Assembly: GCF_003205615.1 (NCBI RefSeq)
Contig: NZ_PYBV01000005.1
Coordinates: 179,452-243,451, forward strand
Direction: 5' to 3'
Source: Micromonospora arborensis
GTDB taxonomy: Bacteria; Actinomycetota; Actinomycetes; Mycobacteriales; Micromonosporaceae
DNA: 64,000 nucleotides
Shown here: piece after piece, positions 8,905 through 17,266 of the stretch
Layout: each line of letters opens with the position of its first letter
Position numbering within the stretch: the stretch's first letter is position 1
Made by a program: the position numbers and the translations under genes
Notes under the pieces: generated by a model
Database searches by the model: none
The model's input: the letters and a program-made list of their open reading frames with translations, nothing else
What the model was told of the DNA's origin: nothing

Positions 8905-9603
8905 GTGGATGGCTACCGGCTTGTTACCGGACCCGATGATGCCGACTTCTGCGCCCGTATCAGCGGCCTTCTCGACCACACGACGGTCGGAAACCGAGAT
9001 GACGCGTGTCGCCCACTGGTGGACGGTGTAGTGGTGGCAACCGCGGATGACCTGAGCGACGACGAGAACTGGGCGGGCGGGTTCTACGAGGTCATTCTCG
9101 TCCTCGGCGCGACCGACGACGCCAGACTCGACCGAGCCGTGCGGTCTCTGTGGCGAGCCGCCGGTGTCCGCGAGTGCCGCGTAGGGCCGGAACTGGTCGA
9201 CGTCGAGCCTGGTGCGGCCGCGTTTCAGGTGGGTGGGCACCTGCGCGGGACGCTGACCCTGCCGTCCGGCGGCCGGGTGGTCTGCGGTGGCTTCTCCTCC
9301 CGGTACGAGGGAATCGACAGCCTCGAGCTCTACCTACCGCTCGGTGCGCTGGCCCGGCTCGACGAGCGGATCGGCGGGTACCCCTTCGATGAACGGAGCG
9401 GGGTCGAATCACTGACCTGGCGTGCCCCGCTCGATCGGTGGCTCGCCGACGTGGCCGTCGCCGTGCACGCCGACGTGCCCATCCAACGTGCCGTCATCGG
9501 CTTCGAGGTCGACGAGGACGCGGACATCACCGCCGACGAGAGGTATGCCGCCGTCCTGCTGCCCGGTCTCGACGGCATGGACTACCGGCCAGCAACCGCG
9601 TGA
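8905..9603 (+). CDS. Conserved-looking protein of unknown function
   Basis: I do not recognise this 232-residue protein. It is acidic, lacks signal peptide and membrane segments, and appears alpha/beta with many Asp/Glu residues (TADDLSDDENWAGGFYEV, GFEVDEDADITADERY). A pair of beta-strand segments reads ILVLGATDDARLDRAVRSLW and GRVVCGGFSSRYEGIDSLEL. The GTG at 8905 is chosen because AGGGGAG lies seven bases upstream; longer in-frame starts run through the HAD gene and are shadows. It is convergent with the protease-like gene at 9715. Codon use matches its neighbours. Confidence 0.7.
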   Translation: MDGYRLVTGPDDADFCARISGLLDHTTVGNRDDACRPLVDGVVVATADDLSDDENWAGGFYEVILVLGATDDARLDRAVRSLWRAAGVRECRVGPELVDVEPGAAAFQVGGHLRGTLTLPSGGRVVCGGFSSRYEGIDSLELYLPLGALARLDERIGGYPFDERSGVESLTWRAPLDRWLADVAVAVHADVPIQRAVIGFEVDEDADITADERYAAVLLPGLDGMDYRPATA

Positions 9604-9714
9604 CCGTCTGACGAGGCCGTGCAGCGGTGCCGACGGCCACCGCCGCGACAACGCGGGCCGCGACGGCTCTGACACGGTGACGCCCACGCCGGTGCGCGCG
9701 GGCGGCACCGACCG

Positions 9715-11454
9715 TCATGCGACCGGGATGGCCTGTAGGGAAGTCACACCGATGGTGGTGACATTCTCCGTTGGGCCTGATGTCACCGCCGTGCGGGTGC
9801 CACCGTTGACTCGCCACACCTGGGGCGAGGCGCCCGACCGGACGAGCGTGCCGTCCTGTGGCTTGCTAAGGAGACCGAGGGCCCACCTGGTGGGGACCCC
9901 GATGCTCGGCACGGTGCCGTAACCGGCCTCACGGAGTTCCTCCGGAGTGGGGAACCACATCGCGGCGCCCCCCGCAACGACGGCGACGCCGCCGGTCTCG
10001 TTCCTGATGAGGGTGCCGTTCTGCGGTATACCGGGTAGAGATACAGCCCAGGCGGTCGGAACGCCGATACTGGGCGTCGTGCCGTACCCCGCGTTACGGA
10101 ATTCGTCCTGGTTGGCGAACCAGACCGCCGCGCCGCCGGCGATCACGGCGACGCCGCCAGTCTCGTTCCGGATGAGCGTGCCGCTCTGCGGCATGCTGGG
10201 CAGAGAGGCGGCCCAACTGGTGGAGACCGGAACAACCGGCGTGGTGGCATAACCCGCTGCGGCGAGCTCCTGCGGGCTGGCAAACCAGATGGCCGCGCCG
10301 CCAGCGAGGACCGCGACGCCACCCGTCTCGTTCCGGATGAGGGACCCGCTGAGCAGGGTCCCGCTCGACCAGACCGGCGCCAGGTCGCTGTTGCGGTAGA
10401 GGACCAGGTTGCCGTCGTTCTGCAACCGCAGCGTCGACGGTCCGTTGCCGAAGGTGCCGGTACTCCAGACTGCGCTGCCGTCGGCACCGTAGAGCACCAC
10501 GTTGCCGTCCGACTGGTTGGCCAGGCGTGCCCCGTTGGTGGTGCGGGTAGCCCAGATGGGGAGGCCACCCACGTACAGCACGAGGTTGCCGTCCGCCTGG
10601 AGTAGGAGCGAGAAGTGGTCGTTCGCGGAAGCCAGAGAGCGTGACCTCGAGCAGTTCCAGCACTCGCCACTCGGCATGGAGGACTGCGTCTCCGCAATCC
10701 TCTGGCGGACCCAGTAGCCGATGTCGTCCAGGCGAGTCTCGGTTGCGCCCTGCCGCGTCTCGGTTTCGCCGAGACACCCGTTCTGCCACGACAGGTGATT
10801 GAGGGCGACGAGTTCGACGCGTCCCGCGACCTCCCGTAGAGCCGGGCCGCCGGCATCGCCCTTGCACGGGCTGCTCTGGCCGGGCGCCTGTCCCTGAATG
10901 CCCAGTGTGCTGGCACCGACACTGGTCACCTCGAACGCCGCGACGTGCGCGCGATCCGGCAGCCATTCGGTGGCGGTGCGACCGTAGCCGCCGACGTGCA
11001 GCACGTCGCCCACGGCGGGAGCGGTGGACCCGATCGTCACCGGCGTGATGGTGGTGATCGGGGCCGACAATCTCGCCAGCACCAGATTCCGGTCCGGGTG
11101 CGGCACGAGTTCCATCACCGTGAGCACACGGCCCGTGTTGGTGGTGAGGTCCGTGCGGCCGATGGTGGCGGTGGTCGGCGCTGCGGGCGGACCTGCGGTG
11201 ATCGGCTGGCCGTTCACCGCGAAACAGCTACTCGCGCTGGCCACCCACCGCGGCGAGATCAGCGCGCCGGTGCAGGCGCGACCGGAGGGTCCCCCACCGC
11301 CGACGTCAATCTTGGCGAGGTACGGGTACGCGCCGTCGGCGACCGCACCACCTCCCCCGACCGCGCCGGCCGGTACGGCGGCCAGCAAGCTTGTAAGGGT
11401 CACCACCGTGAGCGTGGCCAACCACTTGCCGGCCGGTTTTCGTGCCTGGGACAT
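9715..11454 (-). CDS. Secreted trypsin-like pseudoprotease with B-lectin domain
   Basis: This 579-residue secreted protein has a signal peptide at residues 1-31, a chymotrypsin-fold domain at about 33-255, a bulb-type lectin domain at 275-366 and three tandem 55-residue repeats at 370-534 with a partial fourth. The protease domain has lost all three catalytic residues: the AAHC position reads ASSC (Ser76), the Asp position is Asn123 (RNLVLARL) and the GDSGGP position is GDAGGP (Ala201). The lectin domain shows three QxDxNxVxY mannose-binding motifs (QADGNLVLY, QSDGNVVLY, QNDGNLVLY). It is therefore more likely a binding protein than an enzyme. ATG at 11454 has AGGAG eight bases upstream. Its ligand is unknown. 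Confidence 0.88.
   Translation of the reverse strand: MSQARKPAGKWLATLTVVTLTSLLAAVPAGAVGGGGAVADGAYPYLAKIDVGGGGPSGRACTGALISPRWVASASSCFAVNGQPITAGPPAAPTTATIGRTDLTTNTGRVLTVMELVPHPDRNLVLARLSAPITTITPVTIGSTAPAVGDVLHVGGYGRTATEWLPDRAHVAAFEVTSVGASTLGIQGQAPGQSSPCKGDAGGPALREVAGRVELVALNHLSWQNGCLGETETRQGATETRLDDIGYWVRQRIAETQSSMPSGECWNCSRSRSLASANDHFSLLLQADGNLVLYVGGLPIWATRTTNGARLANQSDGNVVLYGADGSAVWSTGTFGNGPSTLRLQNDGNLVLYRNSDLAPVWSSGTLLSGSLIRNETGGVAVLAGGAAIWFASPQELAAAGYATTPVVPVSTSWAASLPSMPQSGTLIRNETGGVAVIAGGAAVWFANQDEFRNAGYGTTPSIGVPTAWAVSLPGIPQNGTLIRNETGGVAVVAGGAAMWFPTPEELREAGYGTVPSIGVPTRWALGLLSKPQDGTLVRSGASPQVWRVNGGTRTAVTSGPTENVTTIGVTSLQAIPVA
9853..10347 (-). repeat. Three tandem 165 bp coding repeats
   Basis: Three in-frame 55-residue units lie at 10183-10347, 10018-10182 and 9853-10017, within the pseudoprotease gene. 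Each begins GTLIRNETGGVAV.AGGAA (GSLIRNE.. in the first) and continues WF....EL..AGYGT.P..VPT.WA..LP..PQ. A degenerate fourth unit follows (GTLVRSGASPQVWRV). The last two are most alike, suggesting recent duplication. Confidence 0.9.
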
Positions 11455-11853
11455 TTAGTTCGCTCCTATGCCTACGGACTCGCCTCGTGACTGTCACACT
11501 GCAGCTAGGCCTCCCCAGAACACGACCAGACGCCGGGTGGGCAGGCAGGTGTCTTGGGCTTCGGTAGGGAGTTCGGGGAGGTTGCGCGGCCACGTTCAGC
11601 AGTGCATTCGATCGCAGAGTGTAAATCAGGATGATCGTTTGCGATGGCCCCGGTCTGTCGGGGGCAGCAGGACCGCACGGGCCTCTGAGCCGCCGTTTTC
11701 TCCTGCGGGGACCCAGCAGTGCGGAAGACTGGCACCGTCAGCGGCGGTTCGCGTTCGATCTCGGTGCTACGACGATCGGATCGCGCGCCTCTCGGGCCAT
11801 GGCTGACGGCGGAGCCAGCGCGCTCGCGGGCGGGCTGACAAGGAGTGGCGAGG
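11455..11853. other. Intergenic region between divergent genes
   Basis: This 399 bp stretch separates the pseudoprotease and the desaturase and should hold both promoters. I see no convincing coding frame, repeat or strong hairpin in it. The ribosome site of the pseudoprotease (AGGAG, minus strand) is just upstream of its ATG, and AAGGAG for the desaturase is at 11840-11845. Confidence 0.5.
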
Positions 11854-12891
11854 GTGAGCAATACCGATCTTGGCGCCCGCAGTGACCGGGGCAGTGAATA
11901 CGCCGACCTGTCCCGACTGGTCCGGGGCGCGGGTCTGCTCGACCGACGACCTCGTTACTACGCGGTGCGAGTGACGCTGGTGCTGGCGTGCCTCGTGGTC
12001 GTGGGCGTGGTTTTCGTTCGACTTGGGCCGTCGTGGTGGCAGACGGCCACCGCCGCTGCGCTCGCGGTGCTCCTCGCCCAACTGGCGTTTCTTGGTCACG
12101 ACGCGGGACATCGACAGATCTTCCGCACCCGCCGGGCGAACGACGTGGTCGGCCTGGTCTGTGGAAACCTGCTGACCGGGATCAGTTACGGCTGGTGGGT
12201 CGACAAGCACAACCGCCACCACGCGCACCCGAACACCGAAGGCCGGGACCCCGACATCCTGGTGGTTCCGCTGTCCTTCACCCCGGGCCAGGCGGCGACG
12301 CAGCGTGGCCTGCGGGCGCTGTTCGTCCGGCACCAGGCGGCGCTGTTCTTCCCCCTGCTGCTGGTGGAGGGTCTGCATCTGCATGCCGCCAGCGTCCGGG
12401 CGATCGTCATCCGCGGCGGACTCCGGCACCGAGCAACGGAGGCGGGTCTGCTCGTCCTGCACCTCGCCGGCTACCTCGCGGCCGTCTTCGTGGTCCTGAG
12501 CGTTCCACAGGCGATCGTGTTCATCCTGGTCAACCAGGCCATCTTCGGCCTCTACCTGGGCAGCTCCTTCGCCCCGAACCACAAGGGGATGCCCATCCTG
12601 ACCGAGGCCGACGACCTCGACTACCTACGCCGACAGGTTCTCACCTCCCGCAACGTGCGTGGCGGGCGGCTCGTCGACGCGCTGCTCGGTGGGCTCAACT
12701 ATCAGATTGAGCACCACCTCTTCCCCAGCATGCCCCGGCCGAACCTGCGCGACGCCCAACCGTTGGTCCGCCAGTTCTGCGCCGACCACGGCATCGCCTA
12801 CCACGAAACCACCCTGACCCAGTCCTGGGCGCAGGGCCTGGCACACCTGCGGGCGGTCGGGACCGGATCGACCCGACCGGGTGACGGCTGA
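11854..12891 (+). CDS. Membrane fatty acid desaturase
   Basis: This 345-residue integral membrane di-iron desaturase should introduce a double bond into acyl chains. It has all three histidine boxes: HDAGH, HNRHHAHPN and QIEHHLFP, with hydrophobic hairpins between them (VTLVLACLVVVGVVFV; TAAALAVLLAQLAFLG; LAGYLAAVFVVLSV). No cytochrome b5 domain is present. The GTG at 11854 is preferred because AAGGAG (11840-11845) sits eight bases upstream; the GTG at 11845 overlaps that site. It may share a transcript with the MerR-type gene 123 bp downstream. Regiospecificity cannot be told from sequence. Confidence 0.93.
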   Translation: MSNTDLGARSDRGSEYADLSRLVRGAGLLDRRPRYYAVRVTLVLACLVVVGVVFVRLGPSWWQTATAAALAVLLAQLAFLGHDAGHRQIFRTRRANDVVGLVCGNLLTGISYGWWVDKHNRHHAHPNTEGRDPDILVVPLSFTPGQAATQRGLRALFVRHQAALFFPLLLVEGLHLHAASVRAIVIRGGLRHRATEAGLLVLHLAGYLAAVFVVLSVPQAIVFILVNQAIFGLYLGSSFAPNHKGMPILTEADDLDYLRRQVLTSRNVRGGRLVDALLGGLNYQIEHHLFPSMPRPNLRDAQPLVRQFCADHGIAYHETTLTQSWAQGLAHLRAVGTGSTRPGDG

Positions 12892-13014
12892 TCGTGGGAC
12901 CGCCGACCGGCTGGCCATCGCCAGGGGGTGGCTGGCCCGGGTGAACAAGTAGTCGCCCCCTCAACGCTATGGTTGGGCCGGCCGTTGAGACTTTCGAGCG
13001 GTATTGGCAGGGCT

Positions 13015-13725
13015 GTGGGGCGAGACCTTCAAGACCGTGGACGGCTCAGGCCGGTCGACCTGGCGCGAGCGCACGGTCTGTCGACACAGGCGGTCAGGAA
13101 CTACGAAGAGGTTGGCATCCTGCCGGCCGCTGAGCGCACCGCGCACGGCTATCGCACCTACACACCGCTGCACGCGCAGGCACTGCACGCGTTCCTCGCG
13201 CTCGTGCCCGGACACGGGCATCGGACGGCCACGGCGATCATGCAGGCGGTCAACCGGGACGCGACCGAGGACGCGCTCCAACTCATCGACGAAAGTCACG
13301 CACAGCTCGTCGACGACCGCCGCACCCTCGAGGCCGTCGAAGCCGCTCTTGGTGAGCTGGAGCCCGCGCCGCCGGAGCGAAGGGACATGTTCGTCGGTCC
13401 ACTGTCGAGGAGGCTCGGTGTTCGCCCGGCCACGCTGCGCAAATGGGAGCGAGCTGGGGTGATTCAGCCGCACCGTGACCCGCGGACGGGCTACCGCGTC
13501 TACAGCGCGGCCGATGTGCGCGACGCCCTGCTGGCGCACCAGCTCAGGCGAGGCGGTTACCTACTGGAGCAGATCGCCCCGCTGATCGCCCAGGTCCGGT
13601 CGGCCGGCGGCATCGCGCCGATCGAGTCCATGCTGCGCGACTGGCGTGCCCGCCTCTCGGCCAGGAGTCGCGCCATGCTCAGCGGCGCCGGGGCGCTCGA
13701 CGCCTACCTTCGTCGTGGAGCGTGA
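13015..13725 (+). CDS. TioE-type MerR regulator with two HTH domains
   Basis: This 236-residue regulator has two MerR-like winged helix units: LRPVDLARAHGLSTQAVRNYEEVG at the N-terminus and LSRRLGVRPATLRKWERAGV in the middle, the latter followed by HRDPRTGYRVYSAADVRDA. This double-HTH layout is that of the TioE family found in Micromonospora. The start is uncertain; the GTG at 13015 lies directly before the first HTH with a weak AGGG two bases ahead, and the frame extends to 12928. No effector-binding cysteines are visible. Targets are unknown; autoregulation or control of the upstream desaturase are possible. Confidence 0.82.
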   Translation: MGRDLQDRGRLRPVDLARAHGLSTQAVRNYEEVGILPAAERTAHGYRTYTPLHAQALHAFLALVPGHGHRTATAIMQAVNRDATEDALQLIDESHAQLVDDRRTLEAVEAALGELEPAPPERRDMFVGPLSRRLGVRPATLRKWERAGVIQPHRDPRTGYRVYSAADVRDALLAHQLRRGGYLLEQIAPLIAQVRSAGGIAPIESMLRDWRARLSARSRAMLSGAGALDAYLRRGA

Positions 13726-13780
13726 CGGCCAAGTCGTCGACCGTTCGTCTCAGGGCTTGTGGAGTGCCTGCTCGGCGCCG

Positions 13781-13793
13781 TACATCGGATGTA
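13781..13793. promoter_or_regulatory. Palindromic operator candidate, distal copy
   Basis: TACATCGGATGTA is a perfect 13 bp inverted repeat with a single central base. Its ACATC-N-GATGT core recurs 175 bp closer to the GH95 start, suggesting a dimeric regulator, perhaps GntR-like. The regulator is not encoded nearby. Confidence 0.5.
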
Positions 13794-13967
13794 TGGGTGT
13801 CTGGAGCGGCGAGCGCCGACCCGTCTGCGGTGTTCGGCCGTGGCGGGTCGGGTGGGTCCACCGCTGACTTGCTGCTGATTCGCCCGGTCACCAGGGTCGG
13901 TAGGACAACTTCCACGTATCGATCGATCATTGCCTATTCTGTGGCTCCGGAGTAACCTTCCCGAAAC

Positions 13968-13978
13968 ACATCAGATGT
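13968..13978. promoter_or_regulatory. Palindromic operator candidate, proximal copy
   Basis: ACATCAGATGT is a perfect inverted repeat with a single central base, 131 bp upstream of the GH95 start codon. It shares the core ACATC-N-GATGT with the distal copy. Confidence 0.5.
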
Positions 13979-14109
13979 CTGACTGTCTCAGGGCCCAGCG
14001 CCGGCCTGCGCAGCAAGGCCCCCCGGTTGGCCATCGAGCGGATCCCCAGGTCGGGTTTCGTTGTTGTCACGCTTCGGGGTGGCCGGATCGGTCACCGTTT
14101 GGAGGATCG

Positions 14110-17109
14110 ATGTCAGACCTGACCCGACGGCAAGCCCTCAAGGTCGGCGCAGCCGGCGCGGGCGGTGCTCTCCTGCCACTGCCGTGGACCGCCGTGGCCC
14201 GAGCAGACTCGGTGGCGCCGCCGCAGGTGCTGGCCGCCGGGGACCTCGCGCTCTGGTACGACGAGGCAGCCGGCACCGACTGGCTACGAGCCCTGCCGAT
14301 TGGCAACGGCCGGCTCGGTGCCATGGTCTTCGGCAATGTCGACACGGAACGACTCCAGCTCAACGAGGACACCGTCTGGGCGGGCGGTCCGCACGATCCC
14401 AGCAACCCCAGAGGCGCGGGAGCGCTGGCGGAGATCCGGCGGCTGGTCAACGCGAACCAGTGGACCCAGGCCCAGGATCTGATCAACCAGACCATGATGG
14501 GCAACCCCGGCGGCCAGCTGGCCTACCAGACCGTCGGCAACCTCCGGCTCGCCTTCGGCTCCGCCAGCGGAGCGTCTCAGTACAACCGGACGCTCGACCT
14601 CACCACCGCCACGGCCACGACGACGTACGTGCTGAACGGCGTTCGACACCAGCGTGAGGTGTTCGCCAGCGCACCGGACCAGGTCATCGCGATCCGGCTG
14701 ACCGCCGACCGGAGCGGGTCGATCAGCTTCACCGCCACCTTCGACAGCCCGCAGCGCACCACGGTGTCCAGCCCGGACGGCACCACGATCGGCCTCGACG
14801 GCGTCTCCGGAAACATGGAGGGCGTCACCGGCGCGGTCCGCTTCCTCGCCCTGGCCAATGCGACAGTCAGCGGCGGCAGTGTGTCCAGCTCCGGCGGCAC
14901 CCTGCGGGTGACGAACGCCACCAGCGTGACCCTGCTGATCTCCATCGGCTCGAGCTACGTCAACTACCGTAACGTCGGCGGCGACTACCAGGGCATCGCC
15001 CGTCAGCGTCTCTCCGCCGCGCGGGCCAGCAGCTACGACCAACTGCGCAGCCGGCACGTGGCCGACTACCAGGCGTTGTTCGGCCGGGTCAGCCTCGACC
15101 TGGGCCGCACCTCCGCCGCCGACCAGACGACCGATGTCCGGATCGCCCAGCACAACAGCGTCAACGACCCGCAGTTCTCGGCGCTGCTGTTCCAGTTCGG
15201 GCGGTACCTGCTGATCTCGTCCTCGCGGCCCGGCACGCAGCCGGCCAACCTCCAGGGCATCTGGAACGACTCGCTGGCCCCCTCCTGGGACTCGAAGTAC
15301 ACGATCAACGCCAACCTGCCGATGAACTACTGGCCGGCCAACACCACAAACCTGGCCGAGTGCCACAACCCGGTCTTCGACCTGGTCAGAGACCTTGCCG
15401 TCACCGGAACGCGGACCGCCCAGGTGCAGTACGGCGCCGCCAGTGGCTGGGTCACCCACCACAACACCGACGCGTGGCGGGCCACCGCGGTGGTGGACGG
15501 CGCGTTCTGGGGCATGTGGCAGACCGGCGGCGCGTGGCTGTCCACGTTGATCTGGGACCACTACCTGTTCAACGGTGACATCGAGTTCCTGCGGACGAAC
15601 TACCCGGCCATGAAGGGCGCCGCGCAGTTCTTCCTCAACACCCTGGTGACCGAACCGACCCTCGGTTACCTGGTGACCAACCCGTCGAATTCGCCGGAGC
15701 TCAGCCACCACGCGAACGCCAGCGTGTGCGCCGGCCCCACGATGGACAACCAGATCCTGCGGGACCTGTTCGACGCCTGCGCCCGGGCGAGCGAGATCCT
15801 CGACGTGGACAGCACCTTCCGGGCCCAGGTTCGCGCCACCCGGGATCGCCTCCCACCCATGAAGATCGGCTCGCGCGGCAACATCATGGAGTGGCTCTAC
15901 GACTGGGTGGAGACCGAGCCCAACCACCGGCACATCTCGCACCTGTACGGCCTGGCCCCCAGCAACCAGATCACCAAGCGCGGCACCCCACAGCTGTTCG
16001 AGGCGGCCCGCCGGACCCTGGCACTGCGCGGCGACGACGGCACGGGCTGGTCACTGGCCTGGAAAATCAACTTCTGGGCTCGGATGGAGGAGGGCAAGCG
16101 GGCCCACGACCTGATCCGCTACCTCGCCACCACCGCACGGCTCGCGCCCAACATGTTCGACCTGCACCCGCCGTTCCAGATCGACGGCAACTTCGGCGCC
16201 ACCGCCGGCATCGCCGAGATGCTGTTGCAGAGCCACGCCGGTGAGCTGCACATCCTTCCCGCGCTGCCGCCGGCCTGGCCGAGTGGGCGGGTGACCGGCC
16301 TGCGGGGTCGGGGTGGACACACGGTCGGCATCACGTGGGCGAGCGGTCAGGCCACCGAGGTGCTCATCCGACCGGACCGCGCCGGCACCGTCCGCCTGCG
16401 CTCGCGGATCCTGACCGGCACCGTCACGGTGGTCGACACCGCCGACGGTACGGCCGCCCGGACGACCCGGATCGAATCCGACCTGATCGAGGTCACCGTG
16501 CAGGCCGGGCGCACCTACCGGGTCACCAGCACAGGTGTCGCCCTACCCACGTTGGAGCAGAGCTTCAGCAACGTCGGCATCACCAGCGACAGCAACACCA
16601 ACGTCGGAAACTTCGACGGCGGCGGGGCGTCGCTCTCCGCGCAGGCCCTGGCGGCGGCCGGCGCGAGCCCAGGCGGCACGGTGAGCCGCAACGGAGTCAA
16701 CTTCCGCTGGCCCAACGTCAGTTCCGGGGCCGCCGACAACGCCATCGCCTCCGGGCAGTCGATCAGCGTGACCGGCACGGGCAGGACCCTCGGCTTCCTC
16801 CTGACCGGCACCTACGGCGCTCCGTCGGGCACCGGAACGGTGGTCTACGCCGACGGCACCCGCCAGACGTTCACGCTGAGCACGCCCGACTGGTACGGCG
16901 GACCGAGCTCCGCCGGGACGGCCGCCATCGTCTCCGCGTACCAGAACCGGCCCAACAACCAGCGGCAGAACACCGCCGCCTGCGTCTACTACGTGGGTGT
17001 CGCGTTGCAGAGCAAGGCGGTCGCCTCGGTCGTGCTGCCCAACATCAGCGCCCGGCCGGCAACAAACGTGTCGACCATGCACATCTTCGCCATCGCCATC
17101 GGGGGCTGA
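14110..17109 (+). CDS. GH95 alpha-L-fucosidase, Tat-exported
   Basis: This 999-residue secreted glycoside hydrolase probably removes terminal alpha-L-fucose (or alpha-L-galactose) by inversion. A Tat signal TRRQALKVGAAGAGGALLPL is followed by the GH95 N-terminal beta domain (WLRALPIGNGRLGAMVFG..LQLNEDTVWAGGPHD), the (alpha/alpha)6 barrel with NLQGIWNDSLAPSWDSKYT, NYWPANTTNLAECH and SPELSHHANASVCAGPTMDNQ, and DGNFGATAGIAEMLLQSH. Residues from about 830 on form an extra C-terminal beta-sandwich (SFSNVGITSDSNTNVGNFDG..), likely a carbohydrate- or surface-binding module. ATG at 14110 has GGAGG four bases upstream and sets up the Tat signal; the open frame reaches back to 13930. Confidence 0.93.
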   Translation: MSDLTRRQALKVGAAGAGGALLPLPWTAVARADSVAPPQVLAAGDLALWYDEAAGTDWLRALPIGNGRLGAMVFGNVDTERLQLNEDTVWAGGPHDPSNPRGAGALAEIRRLVNANQWTQAQDLINQTMMGNPGGQLAYQTVGNLRLAFGSASGASQYNRTLDLTTATATTTYVLNGVRHQREVFASAPDQVIAIRLTADRSGSISFTATFDSPQRTTVSSPDGTTIGLDGVSGNMEGVTGAVRFLALANATVSGGSVSSSGGTLRVTNATSVTLLISIGSSYVNYRNVGGDYQGIARQRLSAARASSYDQLRSRHVADYQALFGRVSLDLGRTSAADQTTDVRIAQHNSVNDPQFSALLFQFGRYLLISSSRPGTQPANLQGIWNDSLAPSWDSKYTINANLPMNYWPANTTNLAECHNPVFDLVRDLAVTGTRTAQVQYGAASGWVTHHNTDAWRATAVVDGAFWGMWQTGGAWLSTLIWDHYLFNGDIEFLRTNYPAMKGAAQFFLNTLVTEPTLGYLVTNPSNSPELSHHANASVCAGPTMDNQILRDLFDACARASEILDVDSTFRAQVRATRDRLPPMKIGSRGNIMEWLYDWVETEPNHRHISHLYGLAPSNQITKRGTPQLFEAARRTLALRGDDGTGWSLAWKINFWARMEEGKRAHDLIRYLATTARLAPNMFDLHPPFQIDGNFGATAGIAEMLLQSHAGELHILPALPPAWPSGRVTGLRGRGGHTVGITWASGQATEVLIRPDRAGTVRLRSRILTGTVTVVDTADGTAARTTRIESDLIEVTVQAGRTYRVTSTGVALPTLEQSFSNVGITSDSNTNVGNFDGGGASLSAQALAAAGASPGGTVSRNGVNFRWPNVSSGAADNAIASGQSISVTGTGRTLGFLLTGTYGAPSGTGTVVYADGTRQTFTLSTPDWYGGPSSAGTAAIVSAYQNRPNNQRQNTAACVYYVGVALQSKAVASVVLPNISARPATNVSTMHIFAIAIGG

Positions 17110-17134
17110 CGGCAGCGGATCCCGCTCGGGGGAG

Positions 17135-17175
17135 CGCGACCGGGCCCGTCCCAACCGGGGACGGGCCCGGTCGCG
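17135..17175 (+). terminator. Rho-independent-like terminator after GH95
   Basis: A perfect 18 bp stem (17135-17152 paired with 17158-17175) with a five-base loop lies 26 bp after the GH95 stop. It is GC-rich and followed by GCTTTCGTT rather than a long U tract, usual for actinobacteria. It may serve both converging genes. Confidence 0.8.
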
Positions 17176-17266
17176 GCTTTCGTTGGTGCTGTGGCGGTAC
17201 ACGGCATCCGGCGCGGGCCGACGCGGCGGTATTGCTGGCGGCGACGACTCGTTCGGGTGTGCCGGC

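Larger units (their letters stand above)
13726..14109. other. Intergenic control region upstream of GH95
   Basis: This 384 bp region precedes the GH95 gene and contains two copies of an 11 bp palindrome (13782-13792 and 13968-13978, listed separately) and the GGAGG ribosome site at 14101-14105. No coding frame with family resemblance was seen. Confidence 0.5.
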
